The notes beneath the pieces are model-generated. The model was not told the DNA's origin and made no database searches. It saw only the letters and a program-made list of their open reading frames with translations. 64,000 bases of DNA from Flagellimonas aequoris (GTDB lineage Bacteria; Bacteroidota; Bacteroidia; Flavobacteriales; Flavobacteriaceae), in assembly GCF_003584165.1 (NCBI RefSeq), contig NZ_QXFJ01000030.1, positions 248,001 to 312,000 of the forward strand. Reading direction: 5' to 3'. Positions within the stretch are counted from its first letter, which is position 1; each line of letters starts with the position of its first letter. The position numbers were made by a program, and so were the translations under genes. This document shows positions 1-7,937 of the stretch, one piece after another.

Positions 1-262
1 TGGATGTCTTCCCTGTATAGTTGATGGAGGCCTTTAGGGTGACCAGTTCCCCTACCTCAATGGGATTGAGGAAATCCACTCGGTTTACCGAAGCCGTTAC
101 GCAATAGCTTTGGGAATGTTTGGAGGCGCAGGCAAAAGCAATTTGATCCATAAGGTTTAGGATGTGTCCTCCATGCACCTTGCCACCAAAATTGGAATGG
201 GAGGGGAGCATCAACTCGGTAATGGAGACCCTACTTTCTTTGGACGATTTGAATTTTTTCAT
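1..262 (-). CDS. Acyl-CoA thioesterase, hotdog fold (3' part outside window)
   Basis: The first 87 residues are visible and the C-terminus lies beyond the left edge. The protein starts MKKFKSSKES at the ATG 262-260. A hotdog-fold core follows, with HGGHILNLMDQIAF at about residues 30-43, which matches the YciA/BACH acyl-CoA thioesterases; Asp39 is in the usual position of the catalytic acidic residue. These enzymes hydrolyse acyl-CoA thioesters to free acid and CoA in the cytoplasm. The exact chain-length preference cannot be read from the sequence. It is transcribed away from the DUF559 gene at 311. Confidence 0.85.
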   Translation of the reverse strand, partial: MKKFKSSKESRVSITELMLPSHSNFGGKVHGGHILNLMDQIAFACASKHSQSYCVTASVNRVDFLNPIEVGELVTLKASINYTGKTS

Positions 263-310
263 ATTTTTTGGAATTTAATCCCTTCAGAAAAGGAATAATG
301 GAGATTTGGA

Positions 311-700
311 ATGGTTATCAAATATAACCCAAAGCTAAAGGAACTTGCAAGGCAATTAAGGCAGAATGCCACTAAAGCGGAAGTGATTTTATGGCAAAAG
401 TTGAAGCGTGACCAAATGCATGGTTATGATTTTCATCGACAAAAGCCAATTGATGAATATATTGTGGATTTCTTCTGTAACAAATTACGACTTGCCATTG
501 AAGTTGATGGATATTCCCATGGGATTCTGGAGGTGTGGGAGAAAGATGTGGCAAAGACAAAGCGATTGAATGAACTGGGAATCCATGTACTTCGGTTTTC
601 AGATAATCAAGTATTGCATGACATGGAAAATGTACTATTGGTGATTGAGGATTACATTGAAAAGTTTGAAGCTACACCTCCCTCAATCCCTCCTTATTAG
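311..700 (+). CDS. DUF559 endonuclease-domain protein (Vsr-like)
   Basis: The protein has 129 residues and a single DUF559 domain, the family of small PD-(D/E)xK nucleases related to the very-short-patch-repair endonuclease Vsr. Visible family marks are the N-terminal helix around LRQNATKAEVILWQKL, the FHRQKPI strand (41-47), Asp53 and the EVDG core (64-67) that would bind metal. Vsr acts on T:G mismatches, but the substrates of stand-alone DUF559 proteins are not established, so only nuclease-like is inferred. The last residues (TPPSIPPY) and the stop codon are encoded by the left part of a palindromic element at 674-743. No methylase or restriction partner is adjacent. An AT-rich 48-base gap separates it from the divergent thioesterase. 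Confidence 0.8.
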   Translation: MVIKYNPKLKELARQLRQNATKAEVILWQKLKRDQMHGYDFHRQKPIDEYIVDFFCNKLRLAIEVDGYSHGILEVWEKDVAKTKRLNELGIHVLRFSDNQVLHDMENVLLVIEDYIEKFEATPPSIPPY

Positions 701-743
701 GAGGGAAGCACTTTTCCCCTCTAAAAAGAGGGGCTAGGGGTGT
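674..743. repeat. Branched palindrome overlapping the 3' end of the DUF559 gene
   Basis: An outer stem ACACC (674-678) / GGTGT (739-743) encloses two perfect hairpins: TCCCTCC/GGAGGGA (687-693 with 700-706) and CCCCTCT/AGAGGGG (716-722 with 727-733). The DUF559 stop codon (698-700) sits in the loop and right arm of the first hairpin. The pyrimidine/purine asymmetry differs from the surrounding AT-rich sequence. It could be a terminator, a REP-like element or both. Confidence 0.7.
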
Positions 744-747
744 ATGT

Positions 748-1113
748 TCAATTTCTAAAAAGCGGGGATTTTTCAACGGCTACTTCGGTGATAAAATACT
801 TGGTATCGCCCAACCAAAAAAAAGTGGCGTAGCGTTCTTTATAGGTTACTTTGATGTACTGGCCTTGGTATTCCTTCAATTTTTCAATGATGTCCTCCTC
901 CTTGTCCTCTACCGAAAAGGAAAACACATTGGTACCCGATAGCCCTTGGCTGATTTGGCCTTCCCAGGTTTTGACCACTACCCCTTTACGACTGAACTTG
1001 ATGAGTTCCCCGGAGCGATACCCCACACTATAGGGCACATAGTAAATGAAGGCAAAATAGGCCCCAACACCGAGCACAATAACGGCAATGAGGATGGTCA
1101 GGAATTTTTTCAT
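748..1113 (-). CDS. Small single-span membrane protein, conserved in Flavobacteria
   Basis: I chose the ATG at 1113 because MKKFLTILIAVIVLG gives a normal signal anchor, whereas the longer reading to 1158 adds 15 residues that run into rmuC. The result is 121 residues: a membrane segment at about 4-26, then a soluble domain with YSVGYRSGELIKFSRKG (28-44) and a basic, aromatic-rich strand region. I recognise it as a family common in Flavobacteriaceae but without known function; it sometimes carries unsupported enzyme names in databases. It lies 7 bases downstream of the rmuC stop and is probably co-transcribed with it. Confidence 0.75.
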   Translation of the reverse strand: MKKFLTILIAVIVLGVGAYFAFIYYVPYSVGYRSGELIKFSRKGVVVKTWEGQISQGLSGTNVFSFSVEDKEEDIIEKLKEYQGQYIKVTYKERYATFFWLGDTKYFITEVAVEKSPLFRN

Positions 1114-1120
1114 GGTGTGT

Positions 1121-2458
1121 TTACTGGTTAAGTTCTTCCAAATCGTCGTCTTCAGCACGCTTCAAGATGGGTTCTGGCAATATTTTTTTGGCCTTGGCCC
1201 CCATGGTGCGAAGCTTTTCAATACTTGTGATGATGTTTCCACGGCCATCGAACAATTTGTTCATGGCGTTTTTATATTCCCCTTTGGCATCGTCCATCTT
1301 TTTGCCCACTTGGGTCAAATCACCCATAAAACCAACGAACTTATCGTATAGCGCCCCAGCCTGTCTTGCTATTTCCATGGCATTCCGTTGTTGCTTTTCA
1401 TTGCTCCACATGGTATCTATAGTTCGAAGGGTCGCCAATAAAGTAGATGGGGTAACAATGACGATATTCTGCTCAAATGCCTTGTTGTAGAGGGAGTTGT
1501 CCTCATTTACGGCAATGGCGAAAGCAGGTTCTATGGGAACGAACATCAACACAAAATCGGGACTTTCCATTTCGTAGAGGTCCTCATATTTTTTGGCTGA
1601 TAATTGCTCTACATGCCTACGAAGTGAATTGATATGGTCTTTCAGGAATTTGGGTTTGTCCTCTTCCGTGGCGTTCACAAATCGTTCGTAATCGGTAAGC
1701 GATACCTTGGAATCCACCACCATTTTCTTTCCATCGGGCAGGTGGATGATGACATCGGGCATGACCCTGCTACCATCTTCCCTAGTGAAGTTTTGCTGTA
1801 TGCTGTATTCTCTATCTTTTTCAAGACCAGACTTTTCCAAAACGCGTTCCAAGACCAATTCCCCCCAATTCCCTTGCATTTTACTGTCACCTTTCAAGGC
1901 TTTGGTCAGGTTCTCCGCTTCTTGGGTGATTTTTAAATTTTGGCTCTGCAGGTTCAACAGTTGTTCCCGCAATGCCGAATGTATGCTGATGTTCTCCTTC
2001 TGGTTTTCTTCTACCTTCTTTTCAAAAAGCTGTATTTTTTCCTGTAATGGACTTAAAATGAGTTTGATGTTTTTTTGGTTCTGTTCCGTGAATTTGGTGC
2101 TTTTTTCATCCAAAATCTTATTGGCCAGATTCTCGAACTCTTTGGTGAATTTTTCCTGAAGCTTTTCTACTTCTTCTTTCTGCTCCCCGTTAATGCGTTG
2201 CAAGTGTTCCATTTCGGCCTGAAACCGCACCAATTGGTTGCCCTGTTGTTCCTTTTCCCGTTGGAGTTCCTTTTTTTCCTCATCACCGAGCAGCAGTTTA
2301 TCATTAAGGGACTTTATGGTGTTATTGAGTTGCTGCTCCCTCTCCTCCCAAACACTTTCGGTAGATTTGGTCTTCAGCTTTTGGATATACATACCCACAA
2401 AAAGGCCGATGACCAAAGTGATGACCCCAACAATGACATAGATTAATTCAGCGCTCAT
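1121..2458 (-). CDS. rmuC: DNA recombination protein RmuC
   Basis: The 445-residue protein has an N-terminal membrane anchor (about 6-25), a long charged coiled coil (about 30-190) and the RmuC domain (about 190-420), including GNWGELVLERVLEKSGL and the nuclease-like strand PDVIIHLPDGKKMVVDSK. RmuC proteins limit recombination-driven inversion and replication-linked rearrangement; the domain is related to PD-(D/E)xK nucleases, and the PD...DSK residues fit that fold. The acidic tail EDDDLEELNQ is low complexity. The 268-base gap upstream (2459-2726) carries one copy of a dispersed REP-like repeat and no gene. Confidence 0.93.
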   Translation of the reverse strand: MSAELIYVIVGVITLVIGLFVGMYIQKLKTKSTESVWEEREQQLNNTIKSLNDKLLLGDEEKKELQREKEQQGNQLVRFQAEMEHLQRINGEQKEEVEKLQEKFTKEFENLANKILDEKSTKFTEQNQKNIKLILSPLQEKIQLFEKKVEENQKENISIHSALREQLLNLQSQNLKITQEAENLTKALKGDSKMQGNWGELVLERVLEKSGLEKDREYSIQQNFTREDGSRVMPDVIIHLPDGKKMVVDSKVSLTDYERFVNATEEDKPKFLKDHINSLRRHVEQLSAKKYEDLYEMESPDFVLMFVPIEPAFAIAVNEDNSLYNKAFEQNIVIVTPSTLLATLRTIDTMWSNEKQQRNAMEIARQAGALYDKFVGFMGDLTQVGKKMDDAKGEYKNAMNKLFDGRGNIITSIEKLRTMGAKAKKILPEPILKRAEDDDLEELNQ

Positions 2459-2596
2459 GCTATAGTTTCTAATGGATAAAGATAATGGATTACAAAATTA
2501 AAATGTCATTTCATCAAAGGCAGAAATCCACAAAATGGACGATCAAGAGATAATAGGTGTTAGGTTAGAGGTAAAATTAAATGATTAAGCCATGAA

Positions 2597-2632
2597 GAGA
2601 TTCTTCAGTCGCTTTGCTCCTTCAGAATGACA
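2597..2632 (-). repeat. REP-like dispersed repeat, copy 1
   Basis: Read on the minus strand this segment begins TGTCATTCTGAAGGAGC and ends GACTGAAGAATCTC. Nearly the same 35-base unit recurs at 40105-40140 and, more diverged, at 37869-37903. It sits in the gap between rmuC and the B12 ABC genes, outside any coding region. Confidence 0.7.
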
Positions 2633-2726
2633 AAGGGGAGTGGAATAATACTATGATTAAAAGAGGGTAATGGGTCAATGTGTCTAATAATCCAAAATCT
2701 AATAATCCAACACTCCGTATCAATAA

Positions 2727-3506
2727 TTACTTCGATATCTTGAACGAACCGGTCTTGGCATCAAACTGAACCATTTCCGAAGGGAAGAGTTTTTCGAAGT
2801 GCTTTTGCTCGATCAGTTCACAGGGATCTCCAAAGGGGTTTTCCTTGCCATCCAAAATCAAGATGTTGTCGCACAGTTGAATGGCCAGCTCTATCTCATG
2901 GGTGGTGAAAACAATGGTTTTTTGTTGGTCGTGCGCCAATTGTTGCAACATTTTCAAAATCTGCACCTTGTGGTACAGATCCAGATGAGTGGTGGGCTCA
3001 TCCAATAAAATAAGGGGTGTATCCTGTGCCATAGCCCGGGCAATCAGTACGCGTTGTAATTGGCCATCGCTCAACTCGTGGCACTTCCGATGTTTGAGGT
3101 CGTTCAACAAAAAGGCATTCAAAGCGATTTGGACATGTTTTTCGTCTTCGGGAGACAAGGTACCCAGCCAATTGGTGTAGGGCTGTCTTCCCAAAGCGAT
3201 GAGTTCAAGCACCGTCAGGTTTTTGGAGGCAGGTTGCTCCGTCAAAACCACACTGAGGTTTTTGGAGAGTTCCAACGGGGAGTATTGGTCCAATTCCTTA
3301 TCATGTAGTGTGATGTTTCCTGATAGTTTAGGTTGGAATCTTCCCATAGTACGCAACAAGGTTGACTTGCCAATGCCGTTCACACCCACTATGGCACAAA
3401 GGGTACCTAGTTTAAGGGAAAAATTGATATGCTCGACCACCACGTTTTTTCCATAACCGATGGCAAGGTTGTGTGCTGAAAGATTTTTTTGAATCCCTTT
3501 TTCCAT
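2727..3506 (-). CDS. btuD: ABC transporter ATPase, cobalamin/iron-chelate type
   Basis: This is the nucleotide-binding subunit of a type II importer (259 residues). Walker A is GVNGIGKST (41-49), the Q-loop is Q91, the signature is LSDGQ (145-149), Walker B is LILLDEP (165-171) and the H-loop is H203. The ALGRQPYTNW segment (about 104-113) is typical of the FecE/BtuD/HmuV branch. Its start overlaps the permease stop by one base (TGATG), so the two are translationally coupled. Assignment to vitamin B12 rather than iron-siderophore or heme comes from the neighbouring riboswitch and receptor, not from this protein alone. Confidence 0.88.
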   Translation of the reverse strand: MEKGIQKNLSAHNLAIGYGKNVVVEHINFSLKLGTLCAIVGVNGIGKSTLLRTMGRFQPKLSGNITLHDKELDQYSPLELSKNLSVVLTEQPASKNLTVLELIALGRQPYTNWLGTLSPEDEKHVQIALNAFLLNDLKHRKCHELSDGQLQRVLIARAMAQDTPLILLDEPTTHLDLYHKVQILKMLQQLAHDQQKTIVFTTHEIELAIQLCDNILILDGKENPFGDPCELIEQKHFEKLFPSEMVQFDAKTGSFKISK

Positions 3507-4537
3507 CAGAACAACATTTTACGTTTTCTGACCAACAACCAAATGACCACTGGTGCCCCGACCAAGGAGGTTATGGCATTGATGGGCAACACGCTGGCCG
3601 AATTGGGCCATTGCGCCAAGGTATCGCACAAAAGCATCAAAATAGCGCCATAAAGAAATACGGCAGGAATCAATACCTTGTGTTCCATGGTGTCAAAGAT
3701 TTGCCGGGTAAGGTGAGGCACTGCTAATCCCACAAATGCGATCGGGCCGGCAAAGGCCGTGATGCCACCAGCTAACAGTCCTGTCGCAATAATAATGATC
3801 AATCTTGATTTTTTCAGTGAAACACCGAGGCTTTGGGCATAATGTTCGCCCAGAAGAAAAGCGTTCAAGGGTTTTAAGGAAAGCATACTGAGCAAAAGGC
3901 CGATTATCACAATGCCTGTCAACAAAAAAATCTGGTTAGGGGTGAGGTTACCTACACTTCCAAACGACCAAAAGATAAACCTTTGCAAGCTTTCGGCACT
4001 TGAAAAATAGGCCAGTACACTGACTATGGAAGAGGTAATACTGCCAAACATCAACCCAATGATCAAAAGGGCCATGGTATCTTTCACCCGCTGGGCTACG
4101 ATCATCACCACGGAAAGCACCAAAAAACTGCCAATGCTAGCGGCCAATGCCAAGGAAACATCACCTAAAAAGGAAAACGAAGCCATTCCCGTAACCATAG
4201 TGACACCCATGAGCAAGAGGGCGGCCCCCAAACTGGCCCCGGAGCTGATGCCCAAAACAAAAGGTCCCGCCAATGGGTTTCGAAACAAGGTCTGCATCAA
4301 CAAACCACTCAACGACAAACCACCTCCGACCAAAATAGCAGTAAAGGATTTTGGTAATCGGTAATTCCAAACGATGTAACCCCATGATTCTACTTGGGGT
4401 TCGCCCCCAAAAAGAATGGATACGGTATCCCCAAAAGGAATGTGGACCGATCCCGAACCCAAGTTCAAGACCCAAGAGCATAACAATGCCAGACCGATCA
4501 GGATAAAGAAAATGCGATATGATCTTGGACGCTGCAT
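3506..4537 (-). CDS. btuC: FecCD/BtuC family ABC transporter permease
   Basis: The 343-residue protein is strongly hydrophobic with about ten membrane segments and the conserved FecCD cytoplasmic loop GPIAFVGLAVPHLTR in the last third, where the ATPase docks. It would form a homodimeric inner-membrane channel for corrinoid uptake together with the products at 2727 and 4538. It begins directly after the stop of the binding-protein gene (no gap) and overlaps the ATPase gene by one base, making one three-gene operon. Confidence 0.9.
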   Translation of the reverse strand: MQRPRSYRIFFILIGLALLCSWVLNLGSGSVHIPFGDTVSILFGGEPQVESWGYIVWNYRLPKSFTAILVGGGLSLSGLLMQTLFRNPLAGPFVLGISSGASLGAALLLMGVTMVTGMASFSFLGDVSLALAASIGSFLVLSVVMIVAQRVKDTMALLIIGLMFGSITSSIVSVLAYFSSAESLQRFIFWSFGSVGNLTPNQIFLLTGIVIIGLLLSMLSLKPLNAFLLGEHYAQSLGVSLKKSRLIIIIATGLLAGGITAFAGPIAFVGLAVPHLTRQIFDTMEHKVLIPAVFLYGAILMLLCDTLAQWPNSASVLPINAITSLVGAPVVIWLLVRKRKMLF

Positions 4538-5695
4538 TTATTCCAGGGGTTTGATAAAGCGGAGTTCGTGGTCCGGAAGTAATTCGGGATGTAGAATGGC
4601 AATAAAATCTTTTAGGACAATATCAGGCCTTTGCGGAGCCTGTTCGTAAAAAATCAGCCCTCCTTTGGCACCCTTTTCCATGGCATTGGAGTAGATTTTT
4701 TTATTGGTGAAGGCCGCAAATTTCCTATGGTGGGGATTTGCGTTTTCCAAATTCGTATAAGAAGTTTCTGCCGATGGATTGAACCAGAAATCAGCATTCT
4801 GGGCCTTTTCCAGAACCGATTCAAGGCTTAGTCCGATGCTTCCAGTTTCAGAGGTGTCGGCCCACAAATAATCGGAATTGGCATCTTCGAGAAATTGGGC
4901 CATCCAACTTTTTCCACCTGCCACGTACCAGACATCTTTATAGAGTCCTCCGGTTAAGACCGAAGGTTTGTTTTTGGCTGTTTTGGCCAGTTTCACGGCT
5001 TCCAAATACGAAGTTTCAATCTCTTTGAAAATGCTGTCCGCTACAACTTCCTTCTGAAAAAAAGGAGCAAAAAACTTGATCCATTCCGCCTTGCCCAACG
5101 GTGTCTGTTCTACCCAATCACCATTGTAGATCACAGGTATTCCAGCCCGTTTAATGATATCATATGAATTGTTGTCCTCGTTGATGCTGAACCCAATGAT
5201 CAAATCAGGATGGAGCAATAACACCATTTCGGTATTGATGGCCTCGTTCATGCCCAAATCCTTAATTTGACCTTCATCTACTAGTTTTCTAGCTGCTGAA
5301 GAGGATATATAGTCGGTATCTGGAAAGCCAACTAGTGTTTTGAGCTCCCCCAATGCTTCAAGTGGGGCAATGTGAGTGGTGGAGGTAAGCACTATGTTTT
5401 CGACCGGGGTACCCACGATGGCATCATAGGCATCCTTGGGAAAGGTCATGGATGCCAATTTTTCCTTGGGAACCAAGGCATATTTGAAATGCGTTTCCGC
5501 TCCAGGCCAAGGAGAAGTAACCTCCAATACGGTATAGTCCTGCTTTTTTTCGATGATAAAGCCACTGGCGTATTTTATGGCTGATCCCACGGAATCCTTT
5601 TGTACTATTTCCGCATGTTTTTTCTCCCCACACCCCCAAAAAAGTGTAAGCAGGCAACCGCAAAATAGAACCAATGGACGAATTGATTTTACCAT
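4538..5695 (-). CDS. btuF: ABC transporter substrate-binding lipoprotein (B12/iron-chelate)
   Basis: I chose the ATG at 5695, which gives a clean lipoprotein signal ending FWGC (Cys22); the longer reading to 5749 adds 18 residues with no signal value. The 385-residue product has the two-lobed periplasmic-binding fold of the BtuF/FhuD class: the TLVGFPDTDYISS segment, MVLLLHPDLIIGF, and a long connecting helix. As a lipoprotein it would sit on the membrane surface and deliver corrinoid to the permease. It is the first gene of the minus-strand operon, divergent from the riboswitch-controlled receptor at 6044. Confidence 0.85.
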   Translation of the reverse strand: MVKSIRPLVLFCGCLLTLFWGCGEKKHAEIVQKDSVGSAIKYASGFIIEKKQDYTVLEVTSPWPGAETHFKYALVPKEKLASMTFPKDAYDAIVGTPVENIVLTSTTHIAPLEALGELKTLVGFPDTDYISSSAARKLVDEGQIKDLGMNEAINTEMVLLLHPDLIIGFSINEDNNSYDIIKRAGIPVIYNGDWVEQTPLGKAEWIKFFAPFFQKEVVADSIFKEIETSYLEAVKLAKTAKNKPSVLTGGLYKDVWYVAGGKSWMAQFLEDANSDYLWADTSETGSIGLSLESVLEKAQNADFWFNPSAETSYTNLENANPHHRKFAAFTNKKIYSNAMEKGAKGGLIFYEQAPQRPDIVLKDFIAILHPELLPDHELRFIKPLE

Positions 5696-5768
5696 AGCTC
5701 CAAAAGTAAGATTATTTAACTTTTGCCAAAAAAGATTAAACAGAATCATTATTTTCGTGCCGAATTTA

Positions 5769-5962
5769 GGTTCATACAGGGATTGATTCTTGTATGATTA
5801 AAAGGGAATCCGGTGTAAATCCGGAGCTGTTCCCGCAACTGTAAGTCCATGCCAAAATTGCTTTGGCACCCCTTTGGGGATGTTGCTTTCTTCAAAACCA
5901 CTGTTCGGTGATCGAATGGGAAGGTGAGGTAACATAAAACGAGCCAGGAGACCTGCCAAATT
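5769..5962 (+). promoter_or_regulatory. Cobalamin (AdoCbl) riboswitch upstream of the TonB receptor
   Basis: The leader holds the classical cobalamin aptamer landmarks in order: GGGAATCCGGTG with the pairing AATCCGGAGCTG (5804-5830), the CCCGCAACTGTAA core (about 5832-5844), CCACTG (about 5899-5904) with a GAATGGGAAGG segment, and the closing GAGCCAGGAGACCTGCC (5941-5957). It lies on the plus strand and ends about 85 bases before the receptor ATG. When B12 is plentiful such elements repress the downstream gene. It points only at the receptor; the divergent ABC operon is not under it. Confidence 0.95.
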
Positions 5963-6043
5963 CAAACAAACAATGTTAAACTTTCGGGATAAAAGTTTAC
6001 GTATGGAAACCATACTATTCTCCCGTTTATTCACGTAAACGAA

Positions 6044-7906
6044 ATGAAAAAAAATCATTTTTGGTTATTGGCCGTCGTATTGGCGGGTAAGGGACTTTTT
6101 GCGCAAAACGTACAGCAAGATTCCCTAAAAGTGCACCAGCTCGATGAAGTGGTGGTAAGCGATTCAAAATTTGAACTGAAAAGGGAAAACTCTGGGAAAA
6201 CGGTGATCAAGATCACGGCCCAAGAGTTGGAACGCAACCAAGGCAAAACGGTTGCGGAGATCATCAACACCAAAAGCGGTATCGAGATTACGGGTAGTCG
6301 CGGTCGAGATGGTGATGTGCTTGGTGTGTATGCCAGAGGAGGTCGAGGCAGGCAAGTGTTGATCATTATTGATGGGGTCCGGGTGTCCGACCCATCTTCT
6401 TTCTCGCAGGAATATGATCTTCGGTTGCTTTCCCCCTCGAACATTGAATCCATTGAGATCATCAAAGGAGCAGCGAGTACACTCTATGGAACCAATGCCG
6501 CCACGGCGGTGATCAACATCACCACGAAAAAAAGTTCCAAAGAAAAGATTGTGGGCAACTTTCAAACCAGTATTGGGACCAATCAAACCGCTGAAGATCA
6601 AAACTATGATCTGGGAAGCATCAGCAACGCCGTCAATGTGAACGGCACATTGAACAAGTTCAAGTATGCCGTCGATTTTTCAAACCGATATAAAAGTGGC
6701 TTGTCCGCAGCGGTTACACCGGAAAACGAGGAGGACATTTTCTCGCATTACAGTACCAATCTGCGATTGGGCTATCAGTTTTCGAAGGATTTTGAGATTG
6801 CTGTATTTGGCAACCAAACGAAGTTCAGCAATGAATATGATGCTTCCAATGCCGATGCGCCGAATTTGGGCAAGAGCGAGCAACAAAGGGCAGGGATTTC
6901 CTCCAAACTAACCTATGGAAAGGGCTCCCTTCATTTGAATGCCGCTTACACCGATTATGAAACCAACTCCAAGGACACCTATGGCGAAAGTACTACGGAA
7001 GGGAAAAACTGGGTTTTGGATCTTTACAACAAATATACCCTCGGAAAACAGTGGCATACCATTTTAGGGGTAAACTGCATTAATGACGAAGCGGTTTTTG
7101 TAGAGAATGCCCAATTTACCATTGTAGATCCCTATGCCAATGTGGTCTATGTTTCCAATTTTGGACTAAACCTGAATGCCGGCGGTCGCTTGAATCATCA
7201 TTCTGAATACGGAAACCATTTGGTGTACAATGTGAATCCCTCGTTTGTATTCCCTACCCGGGATGGTTATGTAAAATTGCTGGGGTCGTATGCCACTTCC
7301 TATATCACTCCCAACCTGACACAATTGTTCGGCGCCTTTGGCGGCAATCCGGATTTGGAGCCTGAAGAAAATAGGACCATAGAAGGTGGTTTAGAAGTCA
7401 AACTGAGCAACAAACTCAGGTTCAGTACGGTATATTTTGACCGCAATGAGAAAAACACCATTGGATATGATATCAATTATACCAGCATCAACTTAGCGGA
7501 TGAGATCAATGCCAATGGGGTAGAGGTAGAGGCTATTTGGCTACCCATTACATCCTTGAACGTAAACGCCAACTATACCTTTACCGAACGGAAAGGCGAC
7601 AATGCCATTCGAATTCCTAGGCACAAGGCCAATCTTTCCGTTGGCTACGAGTTGGGGCAAGCCACCGATTTTTCCCTGACCTATGCATATACTGGGAAAA
7701 GGTTCGATACCGACTTCAGTACTTTTACCGATGTGCCTTTGGACGCCTTCTCCTTGGTGAATTTGTACATTGGCCATGAATTGATTCCCAATAGGCTGAA
7801 TATCTTCATCAATGCAGAAAATATATTGAACGAAGAGTTTACCGAAATTATAGGTTATACGACAAGGGGAAGGAATTTCCGGATAGGGATGAACTTGAAC
7901 CTATAG
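6044..7906 (+). CDS. btuB: TonB-dependent outer-membrane receptor for vitamin B12
   Basis: The 620-residue protein has a signal peptide ending FAQ (residue 21), a TonB-box-like HQLDEVVVSDS, a plug domain with LIIIDGVRVSDPSSF and SIEIIKGAASTLYGTNA, and a beta-barrel running to the C-terminus. BtuB-type receptors move corrinoids across the outer membrane using TonB energy. The cobalamin riboswitch in its leader and the divergent BtuCDF-like genes make the substrate assignment strong, even though plug residues alone would fit other ligands. A hairpin terminator follows at 7912. Confidence 0.92.
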   Translation: MKKNHFWLLAVVLAGKGLFAQNVQQDSLKVHQLDEVVVSDSKFELKRENSGKTVIKITAQELERNQGKTVAEIINTKSGIEITGSRGRDGDVLGVYARGGRGRQVLIIIDGVRVSDPSSFSQEYDLRLLSPSNIESIEIIKGAASTLYGTNAATAVINITTKKSSKEKIVGNFQTSIGTNQTAEDQNYDLGSISNAVNVNGTLNKFKYAVDFSNRYKSGLSAAVTPENEEDIFSHYSTNLRLGYQFSKDFEIAVFGNQTKFSNEYDASNADAPNLGKSEQQRAGISSKLTYGKGSLHLNAAYTDYETNSKDTYGESTTEGKNWVLDLYNKYTLGKQWHTILGVNCINDEAVFVENAQFTIVDPYANVVYVSNFGLNLNAGGRLNHHSEYGNHLVYNVNPSFVFPTRDGYVKLLGSYATSYITPNLTQLFGAFGGNPDLEPEENRTIEGGLEVKLSNKLRFSTVYFDRNEKNTIGYDINYTSINLADEINANGVEVEAIWLPITSLNVNANYTFTERKGDNAIRIPRHKANLSVGYELGQATDFSLTYAYTGKRFDTDFSTFTDVPLDAFSLVNLYIGHELIPNRLNIFINAENILNEEFTEIIGYTTRGRNFRIGMNLNL

Positions 7907-7911
7907 AAATA

Positions 7912-7935
7912 AAAAGCGGCCCTTGGGCCGCTTTT
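7912..7935. terminator. Bidirectional rho-independent terminator
   Basis: AAAAGCGGCCC (7912-7922) pairs perfectly with GGGCCGCTTTT (7925-7935) around a two-base loop. It lies between the convergent btuB and S41 peptidase genes and has an A-run and T-run on the two sides, so it can stop both. Confidence 0.9.
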
Positions 7936-7937
7936 CT

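Noticed and set aside
2459..2726. Possible small genes between rmuC and the B12 ABC genes
   Set aside because: The only open frames are very short; the region holds a REP-like repeat and AT-rich sequence.
6055..6601. Long minus-strand ORFs inside btuB
   Set aside because: They run antisense to a well-supported receptor with a riboswitch and have no recognised domains.
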